64,000 nt of DNA from Burkholderiaceae bacterium 26 (GCA_000955795.1 JYOB01000014.1:97415-161414), one strand, 5' to 3'. Shown: positions 9,477-18,417, counted from the first letter of the stretch. The notes: generated from the sequence alone by a model not told the origin. A program made the numbers and translations.

Positions 9477-9686
9477 TCAGCGATGCGTCGCTCGTCCCAA
9501 CGCGCGAGCAGCGGCCGCGTGCACTTCGACCGACGCCGGCTGGTCGAGCACTCGGATGAGAGCTGCTCGCGCCACGTCGCCACCTGCTGCGCCAAGCCCC
9601 TCTATTGCTGCAACACGCAGTGCAGCGCTGACGGGTGTATCAAGAATTTGGATCAACCGCCGGAGCGCATCAGCCTCATTGGCCAT
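9477..9686 (-). CDS. small HEAT-repeat-like protein
   Basis: A 69-residue protein beginning MANEADALRRLIQIL. The start at 9686 is chosen because AAGGAAG precedes it at the right distance; an upstream in-frame start would add 14 residues. The body holds two HEAT/PBS-like helical repeats (AALRVAAIEGLGAAGGD and VEVHAAAARALGRA). Two repeats are too few for an ordinary HEAT scaffold, so it is either a small interaction protein or the remnant of a larger one. It lies on the same strand and 514 bases upstream of the large nuclease gene, whose C-terminus is also repeat-like. Function unknown. Confidence 0.45.
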   Translation of the reverse strand: MANEADALRRLIQILDTPVSAALRVAAIEGLGAAGGDVARAALIRVLDQPASVEVHAAAARALGRATHR

Positions 9687-10089
9687 ATTTCTTCCTTCAG
9701 GATTTTTAGACTGGATTTCAAGTATCAAGGCAGGTCAGCCTGCCACAAGAGGAACATTTGGCCCCCTACGCATGCTAAAGCCCAGCAGGCTCGAACTCGA
9801 CGGTTAGGCGAGACCGATCTTCCTTGCGCTCAACATCCGGCACGTGACATCGCACCAGTATATCGACCGTTCAAAATAATCTAGCGTGATCTACGATCAC
9901 GAAGTGCTCAATTTCGTCTCGGTCGATTATGCCTTCCTGCGCGCAAGCGCGGTGCCCCCCTCGCCCGGGGGGTCCCCACAGGCATGCGGGCGGTGGACGA
10001 TACGGTAATTGATAACGCCAAGAAAGCAGAGCCTTCCGTACTTGATCATCCTGCACCTACCCATATCAACTTAATTATCTTAACCGGCG
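9687..10089. other. intergenic stretch between divergent genes
   Basis: About 400 bases between the small HEAT-like gene and the DUF6236-like gene, which diverge. It contains a C/G-rich inverted stretch near 9954-9971 (six C, then CTCG or similar, then six G). It must contain promoters for both sides but no clear -35/-10 pair stands out. Confidence 0.35.
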
Positions 10090-11118
10090 ATGTCGCAAAG
10101 TGCCCTCTATTTTCCGTACATCAACGTCCCCAGCACGTCTTGGACAACGCAGGCAATACTGTACTGGGATAAGCTCGCGTCTATCGTTCCGTCGGATCAC
10201 CTATACAACCCAGACCAAATGGACCCGCTCACTAGATCGCTGCTATCTGAAGGTCTGGTTGAGCCGGTTATGCCGGGTGCGCTGATCCAGCAAGCGGAGG
10301 GCTTTGATGTCTGCTTTATGGAGTATTTAGAGAAGCGGCTGCTTCCCAATGTTCTGCACCGCAGAAAATATGCTAGGCCCGATGTGAAAATACAATCCAC
10401 TCGAATTCATGCCGAAAAGATGGGCGAAATACCTGATTATCTTGTTGATCTAGGATTGGCCAAGCGAGTCAACTGGGCCTGGCTGGACGTGGATACGGTA
10501 GTCGCCAACCATTTTATGGCTTATCTAGCCACCGTACTCGGCGCCTTGCCAACGGTAAGGGCAACGCCCATAACTAATAATTTAGTGTTTTCGTCAATGC
10601 TCGGTACACCTCGCACAGCGCACCGAAGCGACAGATCTCTGCATACGTCGAAGGCGAGACAAGTAATCTTAAAGGCCCTGCTTCCAGTACCTGATGGCCC
10701 CATAGATGCAGACCAACTCATCCGATTCAAGCAAAGGCATGGGGCGTTGCTCCCGCAGCTTCGCTCTAAGATCGAAGCTCATTGTGGCTTGGTTTCACTA
10801 CAGCCAGACCCCGAAGCGCGAGCCGCAATGACGAACTCATTTATACAAGAGTGTCAGGATCAAGTTTCGGAGATCGAAGCCGCGATGCGCCCGGCGTTTG
10901 GCAAAATAGTCTATGGATCACTAGCCCCCTTGTTCGGAGCGGGGCTCACCATGAAAGCGACCGATCAAGGGAACGCCATAGCTTATGCTGGAGCGGCCCT
11001 TTCACTCGTTGGCGCCGCATACTTGGCAATAGCAAGCATCCGAGACCCGCGCCGCGCCGCTGAAGCAAGACCGCTGGCCTATATCGCTCACGCCAGAAGG
11101 ACTATAGCGCGAGCCTAG
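10090..11118 (+). CDS. DUF6236-like protein
   Basis: A 342-residue protein. Its N-terminus (ALYFPYINVPSTSW, then AILYWDKLASIVP) matches my memory of the DUF6236 family, whose members begin with a YYPYI...W...ALYWDK pattern. The family has no assigned biochemical role that I know. The C-terminal 60 residues contain two hydrophobic stretches (from about residue 275: IVYGSLAPLFGAG, and AIAYAGAALSLVGAAYLAIA), so the protein may be membrane-attached. The next gene starts 7 bases after the stop and also encodes a membrane protein, so the two form a small operon within a defence-type neighbourhood. Confidence 0.6.
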   Translation: MSQSALYFPYINVPSTSWTTQAILYWDKLASIVPSDHLYNPDQMDPLTRSLLSEGLVEPVMPGALIQQAEGFDVCFMEYLEKRLLPNVLHRRKYARPDVKIQSTRIHAEKMGEIPDYLVDLGLAKRVNWAWLDVDTVVANHFMAYLATVLGALPTVRATPITNNLVFSSMLGTPRTAHRSDRSLHTSKARQVILKALLPVPDGPIDADQLIRFKQRHGALLPQLRSKIEAHCGLVSLQPDPEARAAMTNSFIQECQDQVSEIEAAMRPAFGKIVYGSLAPLFGAGLTMKATDQGNAIAYAGAALSLVGAAYLAIASIRDPRRAAEARPLAYIAHARRTIARA

Positions 11119-11125
11119 CTACGAG

Positions 11126-11941
11126 ATGAAGCTGGATCGAGACGCTAACGAAAAAGGCATTGCCTTGGAACAAGCAAACGACGAGGAGCATGCGGTGGCC
11201 GACCGCGACGAGGAGAATCAACTACCTTCGCGAACACGCCTCCATCTACTGAAAAAGCGGCTGCAGAGCGTACATCAAAGGTTAGGAGAACTGATCTTTG
11301 TGGGAATGATCGGCATTCTGGTGGGCATCACTGGCATCGCCGCATACAAGAATGTGGCAACAAAGGGGTGGGGGGCTGACGCAGCCGCTTGGGCACAAGC
11401 TACTGGATCGATCATAGCAATTGCGGGAGCAGCTTGGCTGGCGCGAAGCGAAAGTCGACAAGCTCGTCGTTGGCGACGAGAACAAGGCGAAGAGGCTGCC
11501 TGGAGCGTACGTTTTGTCCTGGTACAAGCGCAGTTCGACGCTCACATCATCGCCTTCGAGTTGACCCGACCCGACGAGCCTTACTGTGCCCTTGATATTC
11601 GATCTTGGCAGCAACGCTCCGCTAACGCATCTTTGACGTTACAGACAATGCTGACGCGGGTAGACCACATTCACGCAGCAGTGGTTCTGACGATGTGCAA
11701 TGCGAAAATTTTAGTCGATCATTTATCGCTTGACCTTGCGAGGATGGAAAGAGCCATTGAGCAAGAGAAAAAACCGAGCAGCCAACTCGTATCCGATATT
11801 GTTGCCGCCCATCTCAATCTAACAATGCTGATCGAACAATACGATGCTCGTTTGCGAGGGATACGAGAGGCCCTAGACCGTGGCCGAGACATGCTACCGC
11901 TTGGCGAGTTTTCCGGATGGGCGTCTCAACCAGAGCGGTAG
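11126..11941 (+). CDS. hypothetical membrane protein, partner of the DUF6236-like gene
   Basis: A 271-residue protein with a charged N-terminus (about 50 residues), two membrane segments at about 53-75 (LIFVGMIGILVGITGIAAY) and 90-107 (AQATGSIIAIAGAAWLA), and then a soluble helical domain of about 160 residues containing an arginine-rich turn (ARRWRREQGEE). This resembles small two-helix membrane anchors with a cytoplasmic helical domain. No family is recognised. It is co-transcribed with the DUF6236-like gene, from which it is separated by 7 bases, and ends 77 bases from the convergent HNH gene. Confidence 0.6.
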   Translation: MKLDRDANEKGIALEQANDEEHAVADRDEENQLPSRTRLHLLKKRLQSVHQRLGELIFVGMIGILVGITGIAAYKNVATKGWGADAAAWAQATGSIIAIAGAAWLARSESRQARRWRREQGEEAAWSVRFVLVQAQFDAHIIAFELTRPDEPYCALDIRSWQQRSANASLTLQTMLTRVDHIHAAVVLTMCNAKILVDHLSLDLARMERAIEQEKKPSSQLVSDIVAAHLNLTMLIEQYDARLRGIREALDRGRDMLPLGEFSGWASQPER

Positions 11942-12018
11942 ACTACTGCTGCACCTCGCCTAGAAAGCTGCATCGCGATCGGCTCCGTAAACCAAGAATG
12001 CATGGCAGAGCGGGGGCG

Positions 12019-12774
12019 CTAGCCACGCAGCGCAGCTTGCAACTGCTCCAATGTGAGCCACTTTCGCTTCGAATGCACAACTCGGTGGCAATTTGAGCAA
12101 AGGAGAATCAAGTCGCCGACCCTTGTTTTCTCGCCAGGCAGCAACGTGTGGATTGGCTTCGTGTGGTGAACATCTATGATGCCTTGCCCTGCATCACCGT
12201 ACGTCTTCGAGAAATCGAAATTGCATGCCATGCAGAAGAGCCTACCGTACATCTCTAGTGCTCGGGTTTTAGCCTCCCCCACCAATCGCCTATCGCGCTC
12301 CCGGTGGCGATGCATTCTCGTCGCGAGCTGCCCCTCCTCGGCCTCCTCGATACCCGGCTCGCCCGGACCAGCGAGGCCTGCATTGTCTGCATGCTCGGCG
12401 ATTCCGCTCCGAATAAACCGCGTCACCTCGGTCAGATGCACCAGATCTCCCGAGAACTCGTCCCAAACACAAACCTCATCCTTGTTGCCTCGAGTGAGGC
12501 CCTTCTTGCCATCAGCCGTGTACTCTGGATCCAGGCGCCGGAAGTTCATCAACTTCATGTAGACGCTATTCTCATTTCGGTAGGTGCCGCCAGCGCGCTC
12601 ACCCAATACGGTCGCAAGGCTATTGAGGAGCTCCGATAGCTCCATGACGGCGGGAGCGCTTTTGGCAGGAAGAGATGGGCGATATCGCATATAGAGTTCG
12701 AGCGCCAAAATCAGTTCATCGCGGGACCAGCGTGCGTTCTTGGTCGGATAGAAATCCTTATCGTCCATCTTCAC
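12019..12774 (-). CDS. HNH endonuclease (McrA-like)
   Basis: A 251-residue protein. The C-terminal third holds an HNH fold: CMACNFDF, then IDVHHTKPIH with the paired histidines, then LILLCSNCHRVVHSKR, which supplies the second CxxC zinc pair and the final HNH residues. The N-terminal part (WSRDELILALELYMRY, then NSVYMKLMNFRRLDPEY) is the winged-helix-like region found in McrA-type and related HNH proteins and may recognise modified DNA. Such proteins cut DNA, often when it carries modified cytosine. It faces the membrane gene operon and lies 217 bases downstream of the XRE gene. Starting at residue 3 (MDDKDF) is also possible. Confidence 0.85.
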   Translation of the reverse strand: MKMDDKDFYPTKNARWSRDELILALELYMRYRPSLPAKSAPAVMELSELLNSLATVLGERAGGTYRNENSVYMKLMNFRRLDPEYTADGKKGLTRGNKDEVCVWDEFSGDLVHLTEVTRFIRSGIAEHADNAGLAGPGEPGIEEAEEGQLATRMHRHRERDRRLVGEAKTRALEMYGRLFCMACNFDFSKTYGDAGQGIIDVHHTKPIHTLLPGEKTRVGDLILLCSNCHRVVHSKRKWLTLEQLQAALRG

Positions 12775-12991
12775 TCCTTGGCGTCAACTACTTTGCGTCA
12801 GGACAGGTTCGCCGTGACGACCGTAGTGCCCTAGTCATTGCGGCGGATTCTGTTGGATATGACTCACGAGTTGAGTCGAGGATCGCCTTTCGGTCAACCC
12901 TTCTAAAGCCCGGCGCGAGATATTCGACAAGCACTCGCTTGGGGCGGAGCCGTAAATGGAAGTACCTCGGGCACAACTAGACATGGACCTC

Positions 12992-13396
12992 CTAGCGCGC
13001 TGGGGGCTCGCCTGCCTTTGCGCTTAGATGGCCTTCGACAAGCGAAGCAAGTTGTGCCAGCGAAATGCACAAAGCCCGAGAGATGACCAGCATCGTGTCG
13101 AGCGATGGAGATCTATGCCCATTCTCTAGGTAGGAGATATAGGTTCTATCCAGATCCGCTTGTACAGCGAGTCGCTGTTGGGTCATAGATCGTTGTCGTC
13201 GCAGCCTCATCAAGACCAAACCGAATGCGGTGGCACCAGCTGAGCTGTTCGAGCCTCCACCTGAACTTTTGATAGACGACGCCTGCGTGCTTACAGGCTG
13301 TTTCTCGGTGCTCGTCACAGGATGCTCCGTCATCTGTTTGCGATCGGCTGACCGCATTCCATCAAACGATCTAAGTCCAAAATATTCCCCAGTCAT
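12992..13396 (-). CDS. XRE-family transcriptional regulator
   Basis: A 134-residue protein. The C-terminal 75 residues form a lambda-repressor-like helix-turn-helix (LRRQRSMTQQRLAVQADLDRT then YISYLENGHRSPSLDTML), a classical XRE DNA-binding domain. The first 50 residues are low-complexity (serine and glycine rich), so an internal start is possible. It is encoded upstream of and on the same strand as the HNH gene, with a 217-base gap, so it may control that gene, itself or the divergent secreted-protein gene 111 bases away. Confidence 0.8.
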   Translation of the reverse strand: MTGEYFGLRSFDGMRSADRKQMTEHPVTSTEKQPVSTQASSIKSSGGGSNSSAGATAFGLVLMRLRRQRSMTQQRLAVQADLDRTYISYLENGHRSPSLDTMLVISRALCISLAQLASLVEGHLSAKAGEPPAR

Positions 13397-13507
13397 GGGT
13401 ATCGAAAATCGGTGGGAAATCCACTAGGGTTGTGCGTAGGACGTGCGTCGACGCGTACCTGCTATGGGCTAATCCATTCTGGGTACTGCCCGCTACCGGG
13501 GGATTCC

Positions 13508-14260
13508 ATGAGTTTTCTTCGTTTTGTCGCAGTTGCCTGTGCAGTGCTTCCTCTAGCAGCATTCGCGGCGTCCGAGCAAGCTGATTTTGATCTTCCCAGC
13601 CAATCGCAGAATGCCGGGCAGTCGTTGCAGTTGTGGGCAACGCACTACTTCGTGCACTCGGCGGCCAGTGCACCTAGCGGATTGCCGTTTAGAGATCGCA
13701 GCGGCAAATCGCTGTCGGAGAACGTATCGCCTCGCGACTGGTGCTTGGGCGCGATTGAGGGAACGATTCAAGTGCCCGCTAAAGGTGGGCTGCGAACGCT
13801 GAACTACAGCGGCATCGGCCGCAGCTCGCAAGTCAACTGCGCCTCGGTCCTCAAGATCGATCCGATTAAGAAGCCTTGGATTCTCGGTGTTGGCCGGTCC
13901 TACTTTGCTTCGGCGAAAGGAGCATATGGCGATGGTGTACAGGACTACAAGTTGGTTCCGTATCGTACGATCGCCGTCGACAAAAACACGATTCCGTTTG
14001 GTACCGTGCTGTTTGTTCGTCAGGCAAAAGGTGTGGAGATTCACTTGCCGTCAGGCGACACCATTAAGCACGACGGATACTTTTTCGCGGGCGATACAGG
14101 TGGCGCGATCAAAGGTAAGCACGTCGATGTGTTTTGCGGAAACAGCTCCGCGAACTGCTTCCCAGATTTTATTTCTAGCGATGAATCCAAAACCTTTGAT
14201 GCCATCGTGGTGACAGAGCCCGACATTGTCGCTAAGTTGCGGGCGCTTCATAAACAGTAG
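13508..14260 (+). CDS. secreted 3D-domain protein
   Basis: A 250-residue protein. I start it at 13508, where the sequence opens with a Sec signal peptide (MSFLRFVAVACAVLPLAAFA). The C-terminal half is a 3D domain: VPYRTIAVDKNTIPFG, GDTIKHDGYFFAGDTGG and GKHVDVFCG give the three conserved aspartates (D in AVD, GDTGG and VDVF). This double-psi beta-barrel occurs in MltA-type lytic transglycosylases and Rpf/stationary-phase survival proteins, so a cell-wall hydrolase acting in the periplasm is likely. No MltA core is present. It stands alone with a lipoprotein gene 209 bases downstream. Confidence 0.75.
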   Translation: MSFLRFVAVACAVLPLAAFAASEQADFDLPSQSQNAGQSLQLWATHYFVHSAASAPSGLPFRDRSGKSLSENVSPRDWCLGAIEGTIQVPAKGGLRTLNYSGIGRSSQVNCASVLKIDPIKKPWILGVGRSYFASAKGAYGDGVQDYKLVPYRTIAVDKNTIPFGTVLFVRQAKGVEIHLPSGDTIKHDGYFFAGDTGGAIKGKHVDVFCGNSSANCFPDFISSDESKTFDAIVVTEPDIVAKLRALHKQ

Positions 14261-14469
14261 TGCAGGGGTGTCGTGCCGCGAGGATGCCGTCTCACTGAGT
14301 CAGTGTAGGTTGAGCTTGTACCGTCAGGATGGTTATCACGCTTGCGGAAAGCGTTCGCAGACGTGTGAGCCGTTCAGGGTGGTAACACTGGCGAGCGGAA
14401 GGCAAGACGAGGGCGAAGACAAATTGAACGGCAGACGAAAACCGGGTTGTCGCCGGCAGGGGAGAAACA

Positions 14470-15339
14470 ATGAAAGATGAAAAATGGTCGAGAATCAATG
14501 GGCAGTCAAGTCGCGCCACGGTGCGAGTCAAGTCCGCCATATCGCTTGCGGCGGGCGCCTTGCTGCTTTCGGCGTGCGGGACGCAATTGCCGGCACGCGA
14601 TGACGGCATCCAAATCAATGCCGTCCCGAATCTCGATCCGACGCTTATCCCGTCAAACAATGGCTTGTTGTCAGCGGGCATCAATACCGTGCCAGGTTCG
14701 TACTGTTTCGCGGGCGCTGATGGCAAGTGCGACCCAGCCAAGCTCTCTCCTGCACAATGCGTTATCAGTGGGGCGACAGTGGAGGTCACGCCAAAGACGA
14801 ATCCATCGCCTTCCTACGCTGCCTTGGTTAACAACAAGTATTCCGCAACGGCGAACGTTCCTTTTGTCAACGCAACGGCATCTGCTGAGTACTACGACGA
14901 AATCAAGGCAACGGTTGCGGGGACAGCGCAGTTCTCATCGACTAGCCCGAACAACGGCTATCCCGGTATCGAGGGGCTGAAAGCCTGCATCTTGCACAAT
15001 GAGGGACCTGGCACGTACGGAGTTGTCTATTGGATTTCGGCAGCAAACATCGTCGATGTCACCCTGCAGCACTACAAGCACGTCACCAGCACTGCGCAGG
15101 TCACGGCGACCGCTTTCGGGCTGAATGGCGCTACCTACAATCACACTGGCCAGACTGAAGAAAAAATCTGGATCGGCATTCAGGCCTCTCCGATTGCGGT
15201 CGGAACCGTTTCTGGCACAGCAACCAAGAGCGCCCCAGCAGCGCCTGAGCTTACGTCGTTGCCGCGTGGACTCGCAGTGCGCCTAAAATCCTCCCCGGAG
15301 CCGTTGCCCCGTTCGACGGAAGCTTCGTTCCTACACTGA
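14470..15339 (+). CDS. hypothetical lipoprotein
   Basis: A 289-residue protein preceded by a good ribosome site (GGGGAG). The N-terminus is basic, then ISLAAGALLLSAC with a lipobox whose cysteine is residue 36, so it should be lipidated and placed in the outer membrane or inner-membrane periplasmic face. The mature part is rich in Thr, Ala, Asn and Pro and contains few charged residues, with one internal cysteine pair. No family is recognised. It follows the 3D-domain gene and may act with it at the envelope; that link is only positional. Confidence 0.6.
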   Translation: MKDEKWSRINGQSSRATVRVKSAISLAAGALLLSACGTQLPARDDGIQINAVPNLDPTLIPSNNGLLSAGINTVPGSYCFAGADGKCDPAKLSPAQCVISGATVEVTPKTNPSPSYAALVNNKYSATANVPFVNATASAEYYDEIKATVAGTAQFSSTSPNNGYPGIEGLKACILHNEGPGTYGVVYWISAANIVDVTLQHYKHVTSTAQVTATAFGLNGATYNHTGQTEEKIWIGIQASPIAVGTVSGTATKSAPAAPELTSLPRGLAVRLKSSPEPLPRSTEASFLH

Positions 15340-15483
15340 GGCATGGGACCGCACTTTGCTGATGGTGGGGTCGTCGATTGTGGGCTGTAAGGGGTGGTGG
15401 ACGGTACGGCAGAGTGGAACTGTTGCCATATCCACACGACAACTAGCTGCCCGCTTGCCTGCGCAGAATATTGCTCAAAGAAA

Positions 15484-15506
15484 AAGGCCCTGCTGCGCAG
15501 GGCCTT
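15484..15506 (-). terminator. intrinsic terminator, leftward orientation
   Basis: A 9-base-pair stem AAGGCCCTG / CAGGGCCTT with a 5-base loop. On the minus strand the stem is followed by TTTCTTTG, so it should stop leftward transcripts, probably those of the transposition operon. In the rightward sense the U-run is missing. Confidence 0.6.
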
Positions 15507-15914
15507 CAAAAAAACGGGGGCTTGAGCCGTTGGATTAAGCAGTTAGCTGGACTGCCGCGTCCGCTCGGGTCGCGCCCCACCTAGACGGTGGGCCAAATCT
15601 CTATGGCCGATAAATGATGAGCGACTTGCCACATGGTGCGTTGATCACCCGAGGTCGCCACGGGGTGAACTGGTAGCACCCAACAAAGCAGGTGGCTACA
15701 ACTATTGTAAGTGCCTAACACTGTCTCAGCGTCGCTCGCGCCCCTGAAAAAAAGGGGGACAGGTTGGAGAGTGCGCCGCGGCTTCCCGCTCCGCCTATTC
15801 GAAACGCCCTCACTCTACGCTAGGGCATCTCTTTGACATCAGTCATTGACGGCAACGGCGTAGTGGCTGCCCGATCGGGAAGACTCAGCCGACTCATCAC
15901 GCCTTCTCACCGAA

Positions 15915-15934
15915 ATCTTCCCGCTCGGGAAGAT
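15915..15934. repeat. perfect palindrome downstream of the transposition operon
   Basis: ATCTTCCCG-CT-CGGGAAGAT, nine-base arms with a two-base centre, about 70 bases beyond the end of the HAD-like gene. A third half-site (CGGGAAGA) lies at 15876-15883. There is no U-run in either direction, so a protein-binding site is more likely than a terminator. Confidence 0.55.
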
Positions 15935-16002
15935 AGCTGATTGAAGAGCAGCGGAGAAACGTTGCTACTCGATCGCAGGCGCATACCGGAACGTCGGCAG
16001 TT

Positions 16003-16578
16003 TTACTCAACGACCTGAGTCAATCTCCGCAACCTCCGCTGCAGTGCAGATTGAACCTCAGGATCGGACAAGCCGAGGCCACCATCCGTCAAGATCAAGT
16101 GATCGAGCATCGCCACATCCCAGCCTTCGCCGTCGTCGTCTACGGCAACCCAATCAGCTACTGGGAAACGGGCTCGCGCGATGTATCTGGCGATCTGATC
16201 ATGGCGTGATGCGGACACAAACCAGCTGCTATCAACCTTGTGAGTGCCCTCTGCGTGGCGCCCCATCGCAGAGTGCCAAGTCCCTCCGATGACGCGTCCA
16301 CTCAGAGCGTTGGGAAGAAAGTCACGAGCTCGACTGAAACCAAGAACCCGCACCCAGGAAGTCGACAACACGAGTTGCACCTGAGGATATGGAGCGAGAA
16401 TTTCCTCCAGGATCGGGGCCCACATGAACAACTCGCCCTCGGCTCGCAACTCGGGACGCCCACTCACCAAGTACGCAGCGTCTGGGTGCAGCACACCGTC
16501 GTAGTCGAGAAATAGAAGCAGGCGGACAATCGGCGTCAGGTTTCCCTGGCTATCGCCACTGCTCGAGGCCATGGACAT
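16003..16578 (-). CDS. HAD-like hydrolase, last gene of the transposition operon
   Basis: A 191-residue protein with HAD motif I LLFLDYDGVLHPD (residues about 20-32), a motif II serine or threonine in LVLSTSWVRVLG and an acidic motif DWVAVDDDGEGWD near residue 145. The short, cap-less layout resembles the HAD domain of the Swiss-Army-knife RNA-repair family (PF18143). HAD enzymes of this type remove phosphate groups; nucleic-acid ends are a possible substrate but not shown. It starts 9 bases after the upstream tniQ-type gene stops, so it is co-transcribed with the tns genes. It may be cargo or an accessory to transposition. Confidence 0.75.
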   Translation of the reverse strand: MSMASSSGDSQGNLTPIVRLLLFLDYDGVLHPDAAYLVSGRPELRAEGELFMWAPILEEILAPYPQVQLVLSTSWVRVLGFSRARDFLPNALSGRVIGGTWHSAMGRHAEGTHKVDSSWFVSASRHDQIARYIARARFPVADWVAVDDDGEGWDVAMLDHLILTDGGLGLSDPEVQSALQRRLRRLTQVVE

Positions 16579-16587
16579 TGCGTTTCC

Positions 16588-18417
16588 TTATCGATCCGGT
16601 GTCTCTTCCACCGCGGCAGAGAGGACGCTTGAAGTCCGTTGCCAAACATACTGCCGGCAAGAAGCTCGCGCGGAGCCCGGTCCAGCGACAGGTTGAATAC
16701 CGCACGCCTTCAACCGCTGGGCCATACGCTTGGGGCTCGTTCTTGCAAACGCTGCCAACTCTGTGCCCAAAATATATCGCTTCTGGAACTCACTCAGCGC
16801 CTGGACATCTACCCATTGAGCCACATGACGGCCGGCACTCTCAGTTGTGGCTGGCAGGAGCCCTGCTCGGACCAGCGCGTAGGCGACCTCCTGCTTCACG
16901 CCAAGTTGCGCTGCCGCATCGCCAACGGAAAGCCTTGATGCCCCAGCTGCTTCCGCACCTAGTCGCCATTCTGCGAGGTCGGCCTTGCTGAGACGCCATT
17001 TCCCCAAGGCGTGATTGCAACCAAAGGGGACCCAAACGGGCAACTCGCCAGTCTGGATCGCGCCAATCAGCGACACAAAACTCTCGGCCGTTGCGATACA
17101 GCATTTCGCGTGCTGCGTCACCGAGATAGAGTTTTCCGGCTTATCTGCCACTTGCCGCCCAGAATGCGCACATCGCTCCAAAGACGTCGGATCAATCCAC
17201 CATCGTTGCCCCGCGCTAGGAGCGCCGCCGAGCATGGCCAGCAGACCAGCCTCAAGAAGTTGTCGCACGCGCTTGCGACTGATTCCGAGATGCGCTGCAG
17301 CCCGCTCTGCTGTCATCGCCTGTCGTACTTGGCCGGCATAGTCACTTACCGTCTCGAGGTTAACAATTCGAGTACATCGGCCGCTTTTGTGAGTCTGCTC
17401 ACGCGTCGCTATTTCTCGACCCTTTGCCATACGCTTGAGCAGCGCTGGCTCTACACCACTTCTCTTGGCGGCTTCGCATACGGGCACCCAAGAGTGGTTT
17501 CGAACAAGTTGTAGGCCGAGGGTTCTATTTCGAAATGCTAGAGGCGCTTCCCAATGATTGCGGATGTATGACTCGAAAGCCATCCGTACGAAATCAAAGC
17601 GCGGATCTTTGAGATAGCGATAGATGTCCTTGTGGATCGGCCCCATGGCGTCGCGAATCTTCCAACTGGAAGCGTTGCATCTCTTCTCGCGTATTGCTTC
17701 GAGCATGCTCTCGAATCCATACGGCCAGTTCATCAGCGCCTTGCCAGCTCCTTCCGCGAGGGGTATTGCAACGGTCAGTGCGCCGGCGCCCTTCAATTTG
17801 AGAGGCTTTTTGGTGTTGACGGTGCTACAGCGGACGCCAACTCGCAACGCGAGCTCGTGAAACTCGGACAACGTCAGATCACCGGTGATGTGGTCGCTAC
17901 GCTCACCTGGCCGAGCGACCCGAACGTCGAGTTGTTGGGCAACCCACAGCGCTTCCCGACCTGCCGGTTGGACCGCTGAGTCGGCGTCCGCGAGCGACTT
18001 ACCGCAGATGTCACACCGAAGGCATCGCATTGCCTCGACGCTAAGCGCGGTTCCACAGCTACCGCAACGCTCCTGAAGCCATATGCCGTGTCGAGGGCAA
18101 CAGGTCGTAAGCATCAAACACCAACTCGCTCGCCAATATCCGGCCTCGATCATGCAATGCGGACAAAATTTGAGGTTCCGATGACTCCAGGCTCTTGCTG
18201 GGCGAGTGCTCGGATGCATGACTTCGTCGAGTACGCTATCCCAAATCAACGGATGCCCCATATCGCGAACCCACGAACTCATGTCAGTCTGGGAATTGGA
18301 TCGGAACACGGTTACAAGCTCGGCGACAGTAAGCGCGTTGGAGTACGCCCACCTAGCTAAGAAGCCGAGCAAGTCTTCGTCTGGGAAGGAAGTTGGAACT
18401 ACAGGGAAATCCAGCAT
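16588..18417 (-). CDS. TniQ/TnsD-family target-selection protein (long)
   Basis: A 609-residue protein of the TniQ family. The N-terminal part has the TniQ start (SFPDEDLLGFLARWAYSNALT) and a zinc cluster with FCPHC, CCPRHG, CGSCG and CDICG motifs between about residues 105 and 165. The C-terminal half contains several helix-turn-helix-like segments (AAAHLGISRKRVRQLLEAGLL, AAQLGVKQEVAYALVRAGLL, FARTSPKRMAQRLKACG). This is the TnsD pattern: a zinc TniQ domain that contacts TnsC and a DNA-binding tail that reads a fixed target. It is the second of two tniQ-type genes, 35 bases after the first. Confidence 0.85.
   Translation of the reverse strand: MLDFPVVPTSFPDEDLLGFLARWAYSNALTVAELVTVFRSNSQTDMSSWVRDMGHPLIWDSVLDEVMHPSTRPARAWSHRNLKFCPHCMIEAGYWRASWCLMLTTCCPRHGIWLQERCGSCGTALSVEAMRCLRCDICGKSLADADSAVQPAGREALWVAQQLDVRVARPGERSDHITGDLTLSEFHELALRVGVRCSTVNTKKPLKLKGAGALTVAIPLAEGAGKALMNWPYGFESMLEAIREKRCNASSWKIRDAMGPIHKDIYRYLKDPRFDFVRMAFESYIRNHWEAPLAFRNRTLGLQLVRNHSWVPVCEAAKRSGVEPALLKRMAKGREIATREQTHKSGRCTRIVNLETVSDYAGQVRQAMTAERAAAHLGISRKRVRQLLEAGLLAMLGGAPSAGQRWWIDPTSLERCAHSGRQVADKPENSISVTQHAKCCIATAESFVSLIGAIQTGELPVWVPFGCNHALGKWRLSKADLAEWRLGAEAAGASRLSVGDAAAQLGVKQEVAYALVRAGLLPATTESAGRHVAQWVDVQALSEFQKRYILGTELAAFARTSPKRMAQRLKACGIQPVAGPGSARASCRQYVWQRTSSVLSAAVEETPDR

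Larger units (their letters stand above)
15340..16002. other. intergenic stretch at the 3' end of the transposition operon
   Basis: About 660 bases without a supported gene. It holds a strong hairpin (15484-15506), a C4/G4 hairpin around 15740-15760, and a perfect palindrome (15915-15934) with a third half-site upstream. The far end of the Tn7-like element could lie here, but I could not match a terminal inverted repeat with the tnsA side. Confidence 0.4.

Noticed and set aside
9990..15410. A repeated GGTGGACGRTACGG near 9995 and 15396
   Set aside because: Only two copies of about 14 bases with one mismatch and unrelated flanks. Chance is a sufficient explanation.
15510..15720. A possible tRNA or structured RNA in the gap after the lipoprotein gene
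   Set aside because: No cloverleaf or conserved tRNA boxes can be drawn, and no anticodon arm.
15340..16002. A transposon left end with terminal inverted repeats and target duplication
   Set aside because: I compared 15700-16000 with 23020-23240 by eye in both orientations and found no convincing matching ends or 5-base duplication.
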